Shown here: piece after piece, positions 49,281 to 58,556 of the stretch
Position numbering within the stretch: the first letter of the stretch is position 1
How the letters are laid out: every line of letters starts with the position of its first letter
Source of the DNA: Paenibacillus soyae
GTDB taxonomy: Bacteria; Bacillota; Bacilli; Paenibacillales; Paenibacillaceae
Length of the DNA: 64,000 nt
Reading direction: 5' to 3'
Assembly: GCF_024623455.1 (NCBI RefSeq)
Contig: NZ_JANIPJ010000013.1
Span: 1 to 64,000, forward strand
The notes under the pieces: generated by a model
Seen by the model: only the letters and a program-made list of their open reading frames with translations
What the model was told of the DNA's origin: nothing
Databases searched by the model: none
Program-made: the position numbers and the translations under genes

Positions 49281-50780
49281 TTAAGCTTCCGCCGCAAGCT
49301 TGGCTTTAGATGGTTTTGACTGATTGAGCGACTCTTCGGAGGCCTGCGTCGTGCGCTTGATGAAGAAGGAGAGCAGCAAGGCGACCGCGGCAAAACCGAT
49401 AATGACGACATACGAGTCGTTGATGCCTTGAATGGATGCCTCCAGCATCATCTGCTGCTGGGTCATGCTTGAGGCTGCTCCGGTGCTTGCCATGTCCGTC
49501 ATATGGGCCTGAATGCGGTCCGACATAATCGTGACGAGCAAGGATGTTCCGACGGCGCCCGCGACTTGGCGAACCGTGTTACTGATCGCCGTGCCGTGCG
49601 CGTTCAGGCTCTTCGGCAGCTGGTTGAGACCCGCGGTCTGTACAGGCATCATAAGCAGCGCCATGCCGATGCGGCGTCCTGTAGACATGAGCAGCAAGTA
49701 CGTGTAGCTGGTCGAATCCGTCAGATTGACGAAGCCGAACGTTGTGCCGATGGTAATCAGCATGCCGGCGACGGCCAGCCACTTGGCGCCGAACCGGTCG
49801 AACAGCTTGCCGGCTACCGGCATCAGAATGCCCATGACGATCGCGCCTGGCAGCATAAGCAATCCGGACTCCAGGGCGGTATAGCCGCGGGCGTTCTGCA
49901 GGTACAGCGGAAGGAGCATCATATCCGCGTACATCACCATCGTGATGGCAATATTAATGAGAGTTGTAAGCGAGAACATGCCGTATTTGAACGCGCGCAG
50001 ATCGAGCAGCGGCGCGGCGGAAGTCAGCTGTCTCCATACGAACAGGATCAGCGAGACGGCGCCGGTCGAGATCGTGGCGATAACCTCGGCGCTCGACCAG
50101 CCTTCGCTGCCCGCGCGGCTGAAGCCGTAGAGCAGCGCTCCGAAGCCGACCGTGGACAGGATGACGCTCAGAACGTCGACTTTGGCCGCAATGGTTTCCG
50201 AAATATTTTTCAGGTAGATGAAGCCGCACACAATAACGATAAGCGTGAAAGGTATCATGCCGTAGAACATCGTTTCCCAGGCATAGCTTTCGAGAATATA
50301 ACCGGCAAGAACGGGACCGATGGCCGGCGCGAAAATAATGGCGAGACCGACCATGCCCATCGCGGCGCCGCGTTTGGCGGGAGGGAAGATCGTCAGGATA
50401 ACATTCATCAGCAGCGGCATGATGATGCCGGCTCCGGCCGCTTGGATCAGGCGTCCGGTCAGAAGAACGGGGAAGCCCGTCGCGAGCGCCGACACGACCG
50501 TACCGATCAAGAAGATGAACATCGACGTCTGGAACAGCTGCCTCGTGCTGAAGCGCTGCATGAGGTAGGCCGTAATCGGAACAAGCACGCCGTTAACCAG
50601 CAAGTAGCCGGTCGTCAGCCATTGGGCCGTTGCCGGGGTGATGCCGAACTGCTCGATTAATTCCGGAATCGCGACGGTCATGACCGTCTGGTTCAATGTG
50701 GCGAGAAAGGCTCCGAGGATCATGACGAACATAATCGGGCCTTTCTTGATATGGCTTAAATCAAAGCTGCTGGCACTCAT
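49281..50780 (-). CDS. DHA2-family MFS multidrug exporter (EmrB/QacA type)
   Basis: The 499-residue transporter has about 14 membrane helices and the DHA2 motifs: 'GAFLATLNQTVMTVAIPEL', motif A-like 'YLMQRFSTRQLF', and motif C-like 'GPVLAGYILESYAWE'. It would expel drugs or toxic organics by proton antiport. A ribosome site (GAAAGGAAG) precedes the ATG. It is divergent from a TetR gene across a 224-nt control region and is closed by the terminator at 49229. Confidence 0.93.
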   Translation of the reverse strand: MSASSFDLSHIKKGPIMFVMILGAFLATLNQTVMTVAIPELIEQFGITPATAQWLTTGYLLVNGVLVPITAYLMQRFSTRQLFQTSMFIFLIGTVVSALATGFPVLLTGRLIQAAGAGIIMPLLMNVILTIFPPAKRGAAMGMVGLAIIFAPAIGPVLAGYILESYAWETMFYGMIPFTLIVIVCGFIYLKNISETIAAKVDVLSVILSTVGFGALLYGFSRAGSEGWSSAEVIATISTGAVSLILFVWRQLTSAAPLLDLRAFKYGMFSLTTLINIAITMVMYADMMLLPLYLQNARGYTALESGLLMLPGAIVMGILMPVAGKLFDRFGAKWLAVAGMLITIGTTFGFVNLTDSTSYTYLLLMSTGRRIGMALLMMPVQTAGLNQLPKSLNAHGTAISNTVRQVAGAVGTSLLVTIMSDRIQAHMTDMASTGAASSMTQQQMMLEASIQGINDSYVVIIGFAAVALLLSFFIKRTTQASEESLNQSKPSKAKLAAEA

Positions 50781-50918
50781 TATCTATCGCTTCCTTTCTT
50801 GTTCATGCGTGGACTTAATTTACACTGTGTTGTATAGTTAACATAGCATAAATAAGATTATATAACGATAGAGCTAAGTTGCAACCGACACAAATCATCA
50901 AAGTGTAGTTTAGTTGCC

Positions 50919-50969
50919 GTTGGTTTCGTTTTCAGTCGTTTTGGGATGCGAAAACAGACAGAAACCAAC
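50919..50969. promoter_or_regulatory. Candidate operator between the MFS and TetR genes
   Basis: GTTGGTTTC (50919-50927) and GAAACCAAC (50961-50969) form a perfect 9-bp inverted repeat, with nested CGTTTTC/GAAAACA inside. It lies 36 nt before the TetR start. Confidence 0.45.
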
Positions 50970-51004
50970 AATCTGTTGTTTAGATAGGAAAGGATGGAGC
51001 AAGG

Positions 51005-51592
51005 ATGGAGTACGGCAGAACGGAACGCGTCGATCCCCGCATTGTCCGCACGCGGCAATTGCTGAAGGACGCTTTCATTGATTTGATACAGGAAGAAGAC
51101 GTAGACAAAATAACGGTTAACCGCCTCACGGAGCGCGCCACGATTAACCGCGTCACCTTCTATCAGCATTACCGGGACATCCCGGACATGATGGAGAAGC
51201 TGGCGGAAGAGATGTATAACGAAATCTATCGGATTCTTCATGAATACGAAGCGAGATCCCGGGGGCTGATAGAAGGGGAGGATATGCTGCTGCTCGAGCT
51301 GCTGGAGCATATCGCGGCTAACGGGAAGTTTTATAGAGCCGTCCTCACCTTCCGGAAAACGCCTATCTTCATGGAGAGGCTGCATGATTTGCTGGCGAAA
51401 TGGATCGAGGAGAAATACGACAACAGCGGAAGCCAATCGAAATTCGTCAGGCTGAACATTAACAAAGATATCGCGATCTGGTACGGCACCTCTTCGTTGA
51501 CGGGCCTGATCGTCTCTTGGCTCCGCAACGGCATGCCTTATACGCCTCAATATATGGCCAAGCAGTTCTATAAGCTGGTTTCGCGGGGGTAG
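51005..51592 (+). CDS. TetR-family regulator of the MFS exporter
   Basis: The 195-residue protein has a TetR HTH ('RQLLKDAFIDLIQEEDVDKITVNRLTERATINRVTFYQHYRDIPDMMEKLAEEM') and a C-terminal domain of the TetR_C_33-like or DhaS-type small-molecule class. It is divergent from the DHA2 exporter gene, the classic arrangement for a local efflux repressor. Confidence 0.92.
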   Translation: MEYGRTERVDPRIVRTRQLLKDAFIDLIQEEDVDKITVNRLTERATINRVTFYQHYRDIPDMMEKLAEEMYNEIYRILHEYEARSRGLIEGEDMLLLELLEHIAANGKFYRAVLTFRKTPIFMERLHDLLAKWIEEKYDNSGSQSKFVRLNINKDIAIWYGTSSLTGLIVSWLRNGMPYTPQYMAKQFYKLVSRG

Positions 51593-51711
51593 GTGCGGTA
51601 TAACGACTGCCCAGGGCAGAATATCGCATACATTGTCAGCGCCGTGTTCCCAAGCGCTCCCGCCTTCTATTAGAATGAGGATATAACGGAAGGCGGGAAG
51701 GAATGGCGACG

Positions 51712-53568
51712 ATGAACCGGCTGTACAACCTATCTTTTGCGACGCGCATGTGGCTCTCCTTCGTCCTGCTCATCATCGTGTCCATTCTGGCGACGGGCTG
51801 GGCCTCCTATCAGATCGCAGCAAACCGGCTGCAAGAGAACGCGACGCGGATGAGCCAGGATACCGTCAACAAGGCGGGCCAGGTGTTCGACGAGAAGCTG
51901 CAGAAGATCGTCATGTCCATGATGTCCCTCATGATGAGCGATTCCTTCCACAAAGTGACGAGCGACAGCTCGCTCGGCATTACAAGCCGCTATTACACCC
52001 ATCTCTCCGAGATGCAGCCCGTGTTCTCTCAGCTGCTGTTCAACGAGAGAATTCTCCAGAGCGTTCTGCTCGTTACGCCGATCGGCGATTTCTACCCGAC
52101 CAACATCAACCGGGATACGTCCTATTCTTTCTACGATACGGAGCTGTACGAACAAATCAAACAAAGCCGCAAGGCGGTTTGGGTCGAGGGGCACGAGGAT
52201 GCCTTCTTCACCGGCAAGGACCGCGTCGTCTCGCTCGTCATCGAGGGAGTCGGCAAAGCCGACAGGCCGATCCGGAACGTCTACATTCTCGTTAATATAA
52301 AAGAAAACGATCTGATGGCTCTCTTAAGTCAAAACTTATCCGCGTCGGCCGGCCAGATCATGGTGCTGAACGCCGACGGCCATCCCGTTCTGCAGCCGGG
52401 CGGAATCGCGGCGGACGTCGATCCGGCCGACCTGCGGCGGACGATGAAGGAAGCGGACCGGGGCGAAGCCGCGAGCGGCGGCCGGTTCGAATACCATGCG
52501 GGCGGCTCCGATTACCTCGTCAATTATTACCGTTCCGAGCTGGTGCCGGACTGGATCGTCTACCGGCTGGAGTCCAAGGACGAGCTGCTGGGGCAGGCGG
52601 ACGCGATCAAGTGGGCCGCCGTCCTGATCATGGGCGTCTGCGTCGTCGCCGCGCTCGTCCTCTCGATCTTCCTCACGCGCTTCCTGACGCAGCCCGTCAC
52701 GAAGCTGGTCCGGCTCATGTCCCGCGTCGAGACGAAGGACGACCTGAGCACGAGATACCGAAGCAAGTACAAGGACGAGGTGAGCCAAGCAGGCCATGCC
52801 TTCAACCATATGCTCGACCGCATTCAGCTGCTCGTGCAGGAGATACACGGCTCCGAGCAGCTTAAGCGCAAAGCCGAGATGAAGGCGCTGACCGCGCAGA
52901 TCGACCCGCATTTTTTCTATAACGCGCTGCACACGGTCTATTGCAAATCCGTCCTTGGCGAGAACGAGCAGGTGAACGAGATGATCATCGCGCTCTCGGA
53001 TATGTTCCGGCTCGGGCTGAACAACGGCGAGGACGTCACGACGCTGCAGGCGGAGCTGGACCATGTGCAGCGATACCTGCTCATCCAGCAAAACTGCTAC
53101 GAGGAGCTGTTCGAGTACAGCATCGGGCGGACGCCGGACATCGCGGACACGCACCCCGTGCTGAAGCTGATTCTCCAGCCGATCGTCGAGAACAGTATCC
53201 TGCACGGCTTCCGCGAGCGTCATTCGGGCGGAGCGATCCGAATTGAGGTCCGGGCCGAGGAAGAATGGCTGCTGCTTGAAGTGACGGACAACGGAGACGG
53301 CTTCGACATGGAACAGGCGAGAGGGCCGGAAGACCGGGAGGCCGCGCCGGAGGAGGAGCACACCGTAATCCTGCCCGCCTCGCAGCCTGCCAGGCAAGGC
53401 TATGCGCTTCGCAACATTCGAGATCGACTCGCGCTTTATTATGATCAGAAGGCCGAGATGACGGTATACAGCGCCCCAGGGCAAGGCACGACCGTCACAA
53501 TTAGGATTCCGATGGAGAGGGAGGGCGAACGGCATGCAGACGAGAATGGCCAGACTGGCGGTCATTGA
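51712..53568 (+). CDS. YesM-type sensor histidine kinase
   Basis: The roughly 618-residue kinase has a membrane helix near the N-terminus, a Cache-like extracytoplasmic domain, a second helix (about 304-325), HAMP ('FLTQPVTKLVRLMSRVETKDDLSTRY'), a His_kinase domain with 'LTAQIDPHFFYNALHTVYCKSVLGENEQ' and HATPase_c ('PIVENSILHGF', 'DNGDGFD'). YesM-type kinases sense glycans with the YesN-type partner. ATG 51712 has GGGAAGGA about 10 nt upstream; ATG 51703 lies almost on it. It overlaps the regulator gene by 35 nt. Confidence 0.93.
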   Translation: MNRLYNLSFATRMWLSFVLLIIVSILATGWASYQIAANRLQENATRMSQDTVNKAGQVFDEKLQKIVMSMMSLMMSDSFHKVTSDSSLGITSRYYTHLSEMQPVFSQLLFNERILQSVLLVTPIGDFYPTNINRDTSYSFYDTELYEQIKQSRKAVWVEGHEDAFFTGKDRVVSLVIEGVGKADRPIRNVYILVNIKENDLMALLSQNLSASAGQIMVLNADGHPVLQPGGIAADVDPADLRRTMKEADRGEAASGGRFEYHAGGSDYLVNYYRSELVPDWIVYRLESKDELLGQADAIKWAAVLIMGVCVVAALVLSIFLTRFLTQPVTKLVRLMSRVETKDDLSTRYRSKYKDEVSQAGHAFNHMLDRIQLLVQEIHGSEQLKRKAEMKALTAQIDPHFFYNALHTVYCKSVLGENEQVNEMIIALSDMFRLGLNNGEDVTTLQAELDHVQRYLLIQQNCYEELFEYSIGRTPDIADTHPVLKLILQPIVENSILHGFRERHSGGAIRIEVRAEEEWLLLEVTDNGDGFDMEQARGPEDREAAPEEEHTVILPASQPARQGYALRNIRDRLALYYDQKAEMTVYSAPGQGTTVTIRIPMEREGERHADENGQTGGH

Positions 53569-55153
53569 CGATATCCGCAGCGTAGTGGAGATGATCGCGA
53601 CGAAGATCCCGTGGGAGGACCATGGCATCGAGGTAGTCGGCAAGGCGAGGGACGGGGAAGAGGGGATCGCCATGATCGAGGCCTGCAGGCCGGATATCGT
53701 TCTGACGGACATCCGTATGCCGAAGCTGGACGGCTTGTCCATGACCGAGCGCATTCTACAGTCGCTGCCGGATTGCAAAATCATTATTCTAAGCGGCTAC
53801 ACCGACTTCGAATACGCGCGCAAAGCGGTGAGCCTGGGAGCGGTCGACTTCGTCAAGAAGCCGTTCACGATCCAAGAGATCGTAGGCGTCGCGCTCCGAG
53901 CGAAAGAGCAGTGGGAGGAGAGCGAGCGGCGGAAATCGTCGATGGCCGAGCTGCGGAAGCAGATTGAGGCCAGCCTTCCCGCTCTCCGCCAGGAGCATCT
54001 GAACATGCTGCTCCAATATCCGTCCAGCCCGGCCAAAGCGGAGGAGCTGTGGTCATTCCTCAGCCTCGACATGCCGCCGGACAATCTGACCGTGCTTGCG
54101 GTGGAGATCGACGACTACGAGAGCAAATATTCCGGGCAGTCGGTGCAAGAGATCGAGCTGGTGCGGTTCTCGCTGCAAAATATATTGGAAGAGACGATTG
54201 CCGCGCATGCGCAAGGCACGCTGCTTCGCGAGACGTCGCGGCGCTTCGCCGCCGTCGTCCGGGCGGGCAGCCGGGACCTTGCGATGGTCATCGCGGAGGC
54301 GTGCTGCGCGAATATCGCGAGATTCACCAAATTTACCGTGTCCATCGGCGTCGGAGGCCAGGCCGTCTCCCTGTCGGACCTGTCCGAATCGTATCGCCAG
54401 TCGCGGGAGGCGCTGTCGTACCATTTCTACTCGGGAGGCAATGCTGTTCTGCACTATGACGAGGTGCCGCGCACGGGGCCGTCGCAGCCCGTCTACTCCT
54501 TCAAGCTGGAGGAAACGCTTGTCTTCGCCCTCCAGTCCGGCAACCGCGACATGGTGCGCGAGACGGCGGAGCTGCTCGTGCAGGGACTGACGGAGCAGCG
54601 GCCGCCCCCCGAGCCGGAGCAGGCGGTCGGCACGTTCGTCGTGTGGGCGTCGGTCATCTATCGGACGCTGCTCGGCAGCCTGCCCGCGGAGAAGCTGGCG
54701 CCGCTCGAGGAGCAGGTGCGGAAGATCCGCATGAGCACGGACGGCTCGCTCGGCAAGTTGGCGGAGCAGCTGAAGCGGCTGGCGGACGAGGGCAGCGAGC
54801 TTATGCTTGGCGAGAGACAGAACGAGTCGCAGAAGATCGTGGCCAAGGCGGTCGACTACATCCGCGCCCATATCGGGGAGGAGCTGACGGTGAACCGCTG
54901 CGCGAAGCATGTCAACCTAAGCGGGGGCTATTTCGCCAACCTGTTCAAGCGGGAGACCGGCTCCACCTTCAACCAGTTCGTGACGCAGGAGCGGCTGGAG
55001 CGGGCCAAGAAGCAGCTTATCCGGAACGTGCCCGTGCAGGATATCGCCGCCGAGCTCGGCTACGAGCACAGGCGTTATTTCAGCGACGTGTTCAAGAAGC
55101 ATACCGGCATGACGCCAAGCGAGTTCAAAGACTATTACCAGCAAGGAGGCTGA
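53534..55153 (+). CDS. YesN-type response regulator (AraC output)
   Basis: The 539-residue regulator has a receiver domain (phospho-Asp in 'PDIVLTDIRMPKLDG', Lys in 'VDFVKKPFTIQEI'), a middle domain and a C-terminal AraC HTH pair ('HIGEELTVNRCAKHVNLSGGYFANLFKRETGSTFNQFVTQERLERAKKQLI', 'DIAAELGYEHRRYFSDVFKKHTGMTPSEFK'). With the overlapping YesM-type kinase it should activate the sugar importer and glycosidase genes that follow. The ATG lies inside the kinase gene. Confidence 0.95.
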   Translation: MQTRMARLAVIDDIRSVVEMIATKIPWEDHGIEVVGKARDGEEGIAMIEACRPDIVLTDIRMPKLDGLSMTERILQSLPDCKIIILSGYTDFEYARKAVSLGAVDFVKKPFTIQEIVGVALRAKEQWEESERRKSSMAELRKQIEASLPALRQEHLNMLLQYPSSPAKAEELWSFLSLDMPPDNLTVLAVEIDDYESKYSGQSVQEIELVRFSLQNILEETIAAHAQGTLLRETSRRFAAVVRAGSRDLAMVIAEACCANIARFTKFTVSIGVGGQAVSLSDLSESYRQSREALSYHFYSGGNAVLHYDEVPRTGPSQPVYSFKLEETLVFALQSGNRDMVRETAELLVQGLTEQRPPPEPEQAVGTFVVWASVIYRTLLGSLPAEKLAPLEEQVRKIRMSTDGSLGKLAEQLKRLADEGSELMLGERQNESQKIVAKAVDYIRAHIGEELTVNRCAKHVNLSGGYFANLFKRETGSTFNQFVTQERLERAKKQLIRNVPVQDIAAELGYEHRRYFSDVFKKHTGMTPSEFKDYYQQGG

Positions 55154-55308
55154 CTACAGGGGCGGGAAGCCGCGGCGCGGACGAAAGTCCGGAGAAGACC
55201 GTGGATTTTCTGCCCTTGTTGTTGTTCTTGGCTCATTATGCGGGAGGAGCGTTCCTCTTATACTGAAGGTGCTAGAACAAGAAGTGCTACAAGGGGAGGA
55301 TTTCCGGT

Positions 55309-56724
55309 ATGAAGAAAAAGCTAGGCTTACTCATGCTCGGCATAGCGCTAGCGGGCTCGCTCACGGCTTGCAGCTCGGGCGGCAATTCGGGAAGCAACGG
55401 AACGAACGGGGGCAACGCTCCGGGCGGGGAAGCGACGGAAACACCGAAGGATGACAAGCCCGCCGAGAAGACGAAAATCACGTATTGGACCGGCGACCGT
55501 CACGACGCGGACTATATTAAGGAGAAGATTGCCGCGTTCAACGAGACGAACGAGGACAACATCGAGGTCGAGATGGTGGTGAAAACCGAGGAGTACGACC
55601 AGGCGCTCGACATCGCTTTCGTAGGCGCGCAGGCGCCGGACGTGTTCCGGGTGAAAGAAAACACGATCCAGACGTATTACAAAAAGGGCTACTTGGAGCC
55701 GATCGACGCTTACCTGACCGAGGATATGACAACGAAATTCCCGCGCATCGACAACTTCAGCAGCTTCGAAGGCAAGACGTACAGCCTTCCGAACTACGGC
55801 TCGACGATGCGCCTCGTCTACAACATCGACCTGTTCGAGAAGGCGGGCATCGCGGAGCCGCCGAAGACGCTGGCCGAGATGGTCGAGGCCGCCCGCAAAA
55901 TCACGGAAGTCGGCAAAGCCGACGGCGCTTACGGCTTCGCGCTGAACTTCAAGAGCCCGGGCAGCGCGTTCGGACGCTCCGCCCGCGTCATCGCGGAGAT
56001 GAGCGGCTACGGCGGCTTCGGCTACGACTTCAAGACGGGACGGTTCGACTTTAACGGCTTCAAGGACATCATCGGCGCGTTCAAGCAGATGAAGGACGAC
56101 GGCAGCATGCTTCCGGGCAGCGAGTCGCTCGACATCGATCCGCTCCGCGCGCAATTCGCGGAAGGCAAGATCGGCATGTACCTTAGCTTCTCCTCCGAGC
56201 CGGGCGTCTACAAGAATCAATTCCCTGCCAAGATCAGATGGGCGGGAGCGCTTCCTCCGACGATCGACGGCAACGTGAAGGGCGTGGCCGGCTTCCTGGG
56301 CGGGCAATGGATGGTCATGAGCAACCAGTCCAAAAACAAAGAAGCCGCGTGGAAGTTCATGGCATTCATGTACAGCGACGAGGTGCTGAAGGGCTACGCG
56401 GAAGGCGGCTTCGGTATTCCGATGGTGCCGCATATCGCGGAGACGGCGGCCAAGCCGCAAATCGAAGGCATCGACGGCTTCTTCCCGACCAAGTACGACG
56501 GGGTATGGCCGCTTACGCCGACCGTTACGCCGGAAGGCGCGACCAACTGGGATGAATTCTGGCGCTACGTGAACGAAGGCGGAGACTTCGACAAGCTGGC
56601 GGAGGATCTGAACAATCGTTACAATGCCGCGCTGGACAAAGCGATCGCCAGCGGCGAGGTAACGGCGCAGCCTGATCCGAGCTTCGATCCGGCCTCCATG
56701 CAGGGCGCGTTCGCGAGCGAGTAG
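55309..56724 (+). CDS. Sugar ABC importer binding lipoprotein
   Basis: The 471-residue lipoprotein has a signal peptide with lipobox LTAC (near residue 21), a Gly/Asn/Ser-rich linker and an extracellular solute-binding family 1 domain ('TKITYWTGDRHDADYIKEKIAAFNETNEDNIEVEMVVKTEEYDQALDIAF'). It would capture an oligosaccharide. AAGGGGAGG precedes the ATG. A hairpin separates it from the permease genes, which probably lets it be made in excess. Confidence 0.93.
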   Translation: MKKKLGLLMLGIALAGSLTACSSGGNSGSNGTNGGNAPGGEATETPKDDKPAEKTKITYWTGDRHDADYIKEKIAAFNETNEDNIEVEMVVKTEEYDQALDIAFVGAQAPDVFRVKENTIQTYYKKGYLEPIDAYLTEDMTTKFPRIDNFSSFEGKTYSLPNYGSTMRLVYNIDLFEKAGIAEPPKTLAEMVEAARKITEVGKADGAYGFALNFKSPGSAFGRSARVIAEMSGYGGFGYDFKTGRFDFNGFKDIIGAFKQMKDDGSMLPGSESLDIDPLRAQFAEGKIGMYLSFSSEPGVYKNQFPAKIRWAGALPPTIDGNVKGVAGFLGGQWMVMSNQSKNKEAAWKFMAFMYSDEVLKGYAEGGFGIPMVPHIAETAAKPQIEGIDGFFPTKYDGVWPLTPTVTPEGATNWDEFWRYVNEGGDFDKLAEDLNNRYNAALDKAIASGEVTAQPDPSFDPASMQGAFASE

Positions 56725-56740
56725 GAAACATGATAAGCGC

Positions 56741-56771
56741 AAAGGGGAACCCTCGGAAGGTTTCCCTTTCT
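56741..56771 (+). terminator. Intercistronic hairpin after the binding-protein gene
   Basis: AAAGGGGAACC pairs with GGTTTCCCTTT (11 bp with one G-U) and is followed by CTTCT. It acts as a likely leaky terminator or 3' stabiliser before the permease genes. Confidence 0.6.
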
Positions 56772-56799
56772 TCTAAACCAGAAGCAAGGAGGATCCGGA

Positions 56800-57696
56800 A
56801 TGAATCGCGTTCAAAGACTGCTTAACGGCTATGGTTTTATCCTTCCGAGCCTCGTCTTTACGTTGGTGCTTGGCGTCTATCCCATCCTGTGGGCGCTGAG
56901 GTACATGTTCTACGACTACAAGGGGTACGGAACGCCGGTCTACGTCGGGCTGGACAACTTCGAGCGGCTGATGCGCGACGGGCTGTTCTGGGAATCCGTG
57001 GTGAACACCTTCGTCTATGCCGGCGGCAAGCTGGTCATCACCATTCCGCTCGCGCTGCTGCTGGCGGTTATTCTGAATCGCCGAATTCGCGGCCGGCACG
57101 CGCTGCGGGCCATCATCTTCATGCCGACGATCATCAGCTCGGCTGTCATGGCCGTCGTTTTTTTCATTGTTTTCAACTCGTACAACGGCATTCTGAACCA
57201 GCTGCTTCTCAAATACGGCCTCATCGGCCAAGCGATCGAATGGCTCGGTCCGGACTACGCGATGCTGACGATCGTGCTGATCGCGGCGTGGGGCGCCATC
57301 GGCAACTACATGCTGCTGTTCCTCGCCGGCTTGCAGAGCATCCCGGACGATATTTACGAAAGCGCGTCGCTGGACGGGGCGAATCCGATCCAGCAGTTCA
57401 GATATATCACGGTGCCGATGCTCGGCCCGGTGCTGCAGATGATCGTCATGCTGGCCATCATCAACTCGCTGAAGGGCTACGAGAGCATCATGGTGCTGAC
57501 GGAGGGCGGGCCGTTCGGCAAGACGAACGTCATGTTCCTCTACGTGTACCGCCTGCTGTTCCCGGTGTCGACCGGCTCGGTCATCGAGCAGCAGATCGGC
57601 TACGGCAGCGCTGTGGGCTTCGCCAGCGCGGTCATCGTCGGGGCGATCACCGTCTTGTATTTCTACCTGTCCCGCAAGCTGAACGACATTCATTAG
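56800..57696 (+). CDS. Sugar ABC importer permease 1 (UgpA/MalF type)
   Basis: The 298-residue permease has six membrane helices and the EAA loop 'YESASLDGANPIQQFRYITVPMLGP'. AAGGAGG precedes the ATG. It forms the heteromeric channel with the next permease. Confidence 0.94.
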   Translation: MNRVQRLLNGYGFILPSLVFTLVLGVYPILWALRYMFYDYKGYGTPVYVGLDNFERLMRDGLFWESVVNTFVYAGGKLVITIPLALLLAVILNRRIRGRHALRAIIFMPTIISSAVMAVVFFIVFNSYNGILNQLLLKYGLIGQAIEWLGPDYAMLTIVLIAAWGAIGNYMLLFLAGLQSIPDDIYESASLDGANPIQQFRYITVPMLGPVLQMIVMLAIINSLKGYESIMVLTEGGPFGKTNVMFLYVYRLLFPVSTGSVIEQQIGYGSAVGFASAVIVGAITVLYFYLSRKLNDIH

Positions 57697-57711
57697 GAGG
57701 ACGCCATCGCC

Positions 57712-58542
57712 ATGAAAATCAACCTATCGCGAATCATCCTGTGGGCGTTCCTGCTCGCCGTCGCTTTCCTCATCCTGTTCCCCGTCGTCATGGCGTTCCT
57801 CGGCTCCTTCAAGACGAACGCGGAGGTGACGGCGGGCGGCACGATCTTCCCGGCGGAGTGGCAGTTCTCGAACTATCTGTACGCCTGGAAGGAAGCGAAC
57901 TTCGCCCGGTATTCCTGGAACAGCCTGTTCGTGTCCGCCGTGACGACGGCCGCGACGCTTGTCATCGTCTCGATGGCGGCGTACGCCGTCGACCGGCTGA
58001 GCTTCCCCGGCAAGAAGCTGTTCGTGGGCATTCAAGCCGCCACCATGTTCGTCACGATCGGGGCGGTCGTGCTCCGGCCGCAGTTCGAGCTGATGATCGA
58101 CTTGAAGCTGCACACGTCGCTGTGGGGCGTCATTCTCATCCTGATCAGCGCGCATGCCTCGGTGTTCTTCATTCTGCTTAGCTACATGAAGTCGGTGCCG
58201 CGCGATCTGGACGAAGCGGCGATGATCGACGGGGCGAGCTTCCTGCGCACGTACCGCTCGGTCATCCTGCCGCTGCTGGCGCCGGGTCTCGGCGTGGCCG
58301 GCTTGTTCACCTTCCGGTACGCCTGGAATGAATTCATCCTTCCGCAAGTGTTCACGATGAACAGTCCGCATCTGCAGACGCTTACCGTCGGCCTCGCGGC
58401 GCTCCGGTACGGATCGTCCGCGGCGGCGCAGACGCATATCATGATGGCCGGCGCCTGCTTGTCGATCCTGCCGCTGCTCGCGGCGTACTTGATCGCCAAC
58501 AAATCGTTCATGCAGGTGACGGCCGGATCCATCAAAGGTTAG
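57712..58542 (+). CDS. Sugar ABC importer permease 2 (UgpE/MalG type)
   Basis: The 276-residue permease has six membrane helices and the EAA loop 'DEAAMIDGASFLRTYRSVILPLLAPGLG'. It is 15 nt after permease 1 with a GGAGG site. No ATPase gene is in the operon or elsewhere in this locus; Firmicute sugar importers of this class commonly share a genome-encoded MsmX-type ATPase. Confidence 0.94.
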   Translation: MKINLSRIILWAFLLAVAFLILFPVVMAFLGSFKTNAEVTAGGTIFPAEWQFSNYLYAWKEANFARYSWNSLFVSAVTTAATLVIVSMAAYAVDRLSFPGKKLFVGIQAATMFVTIGAVVLRPQFELMIDLKLHTSLWGVILILISAHASVFFILLSYMKSVPRDLDEAAMIDGASFLRTYRSVILPLLAPGLGVAGLFTFRYAWNEFILPQVFTMNSPHLQTLTVGLAALRYGSSAAAQTHIMMAGACLSILPLLAAYLIANKSFMQVTAGSIKG

Positions 58543-58556
58543 GAGCTGACGACTTT

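Noticed and set aside
52336..53784. 482-codon minus-strand open frame
   Set aside because: It lies across the kinase/regulator junction on the opposite strand with no recognisable family and no start signal.
55348..56742. 464-codon minus-strand open frame
   Set aside because: It is the shadow of the sugar-binding lipoprotein gene; the coding strand has a clear lipobox, domain and ribosome site.
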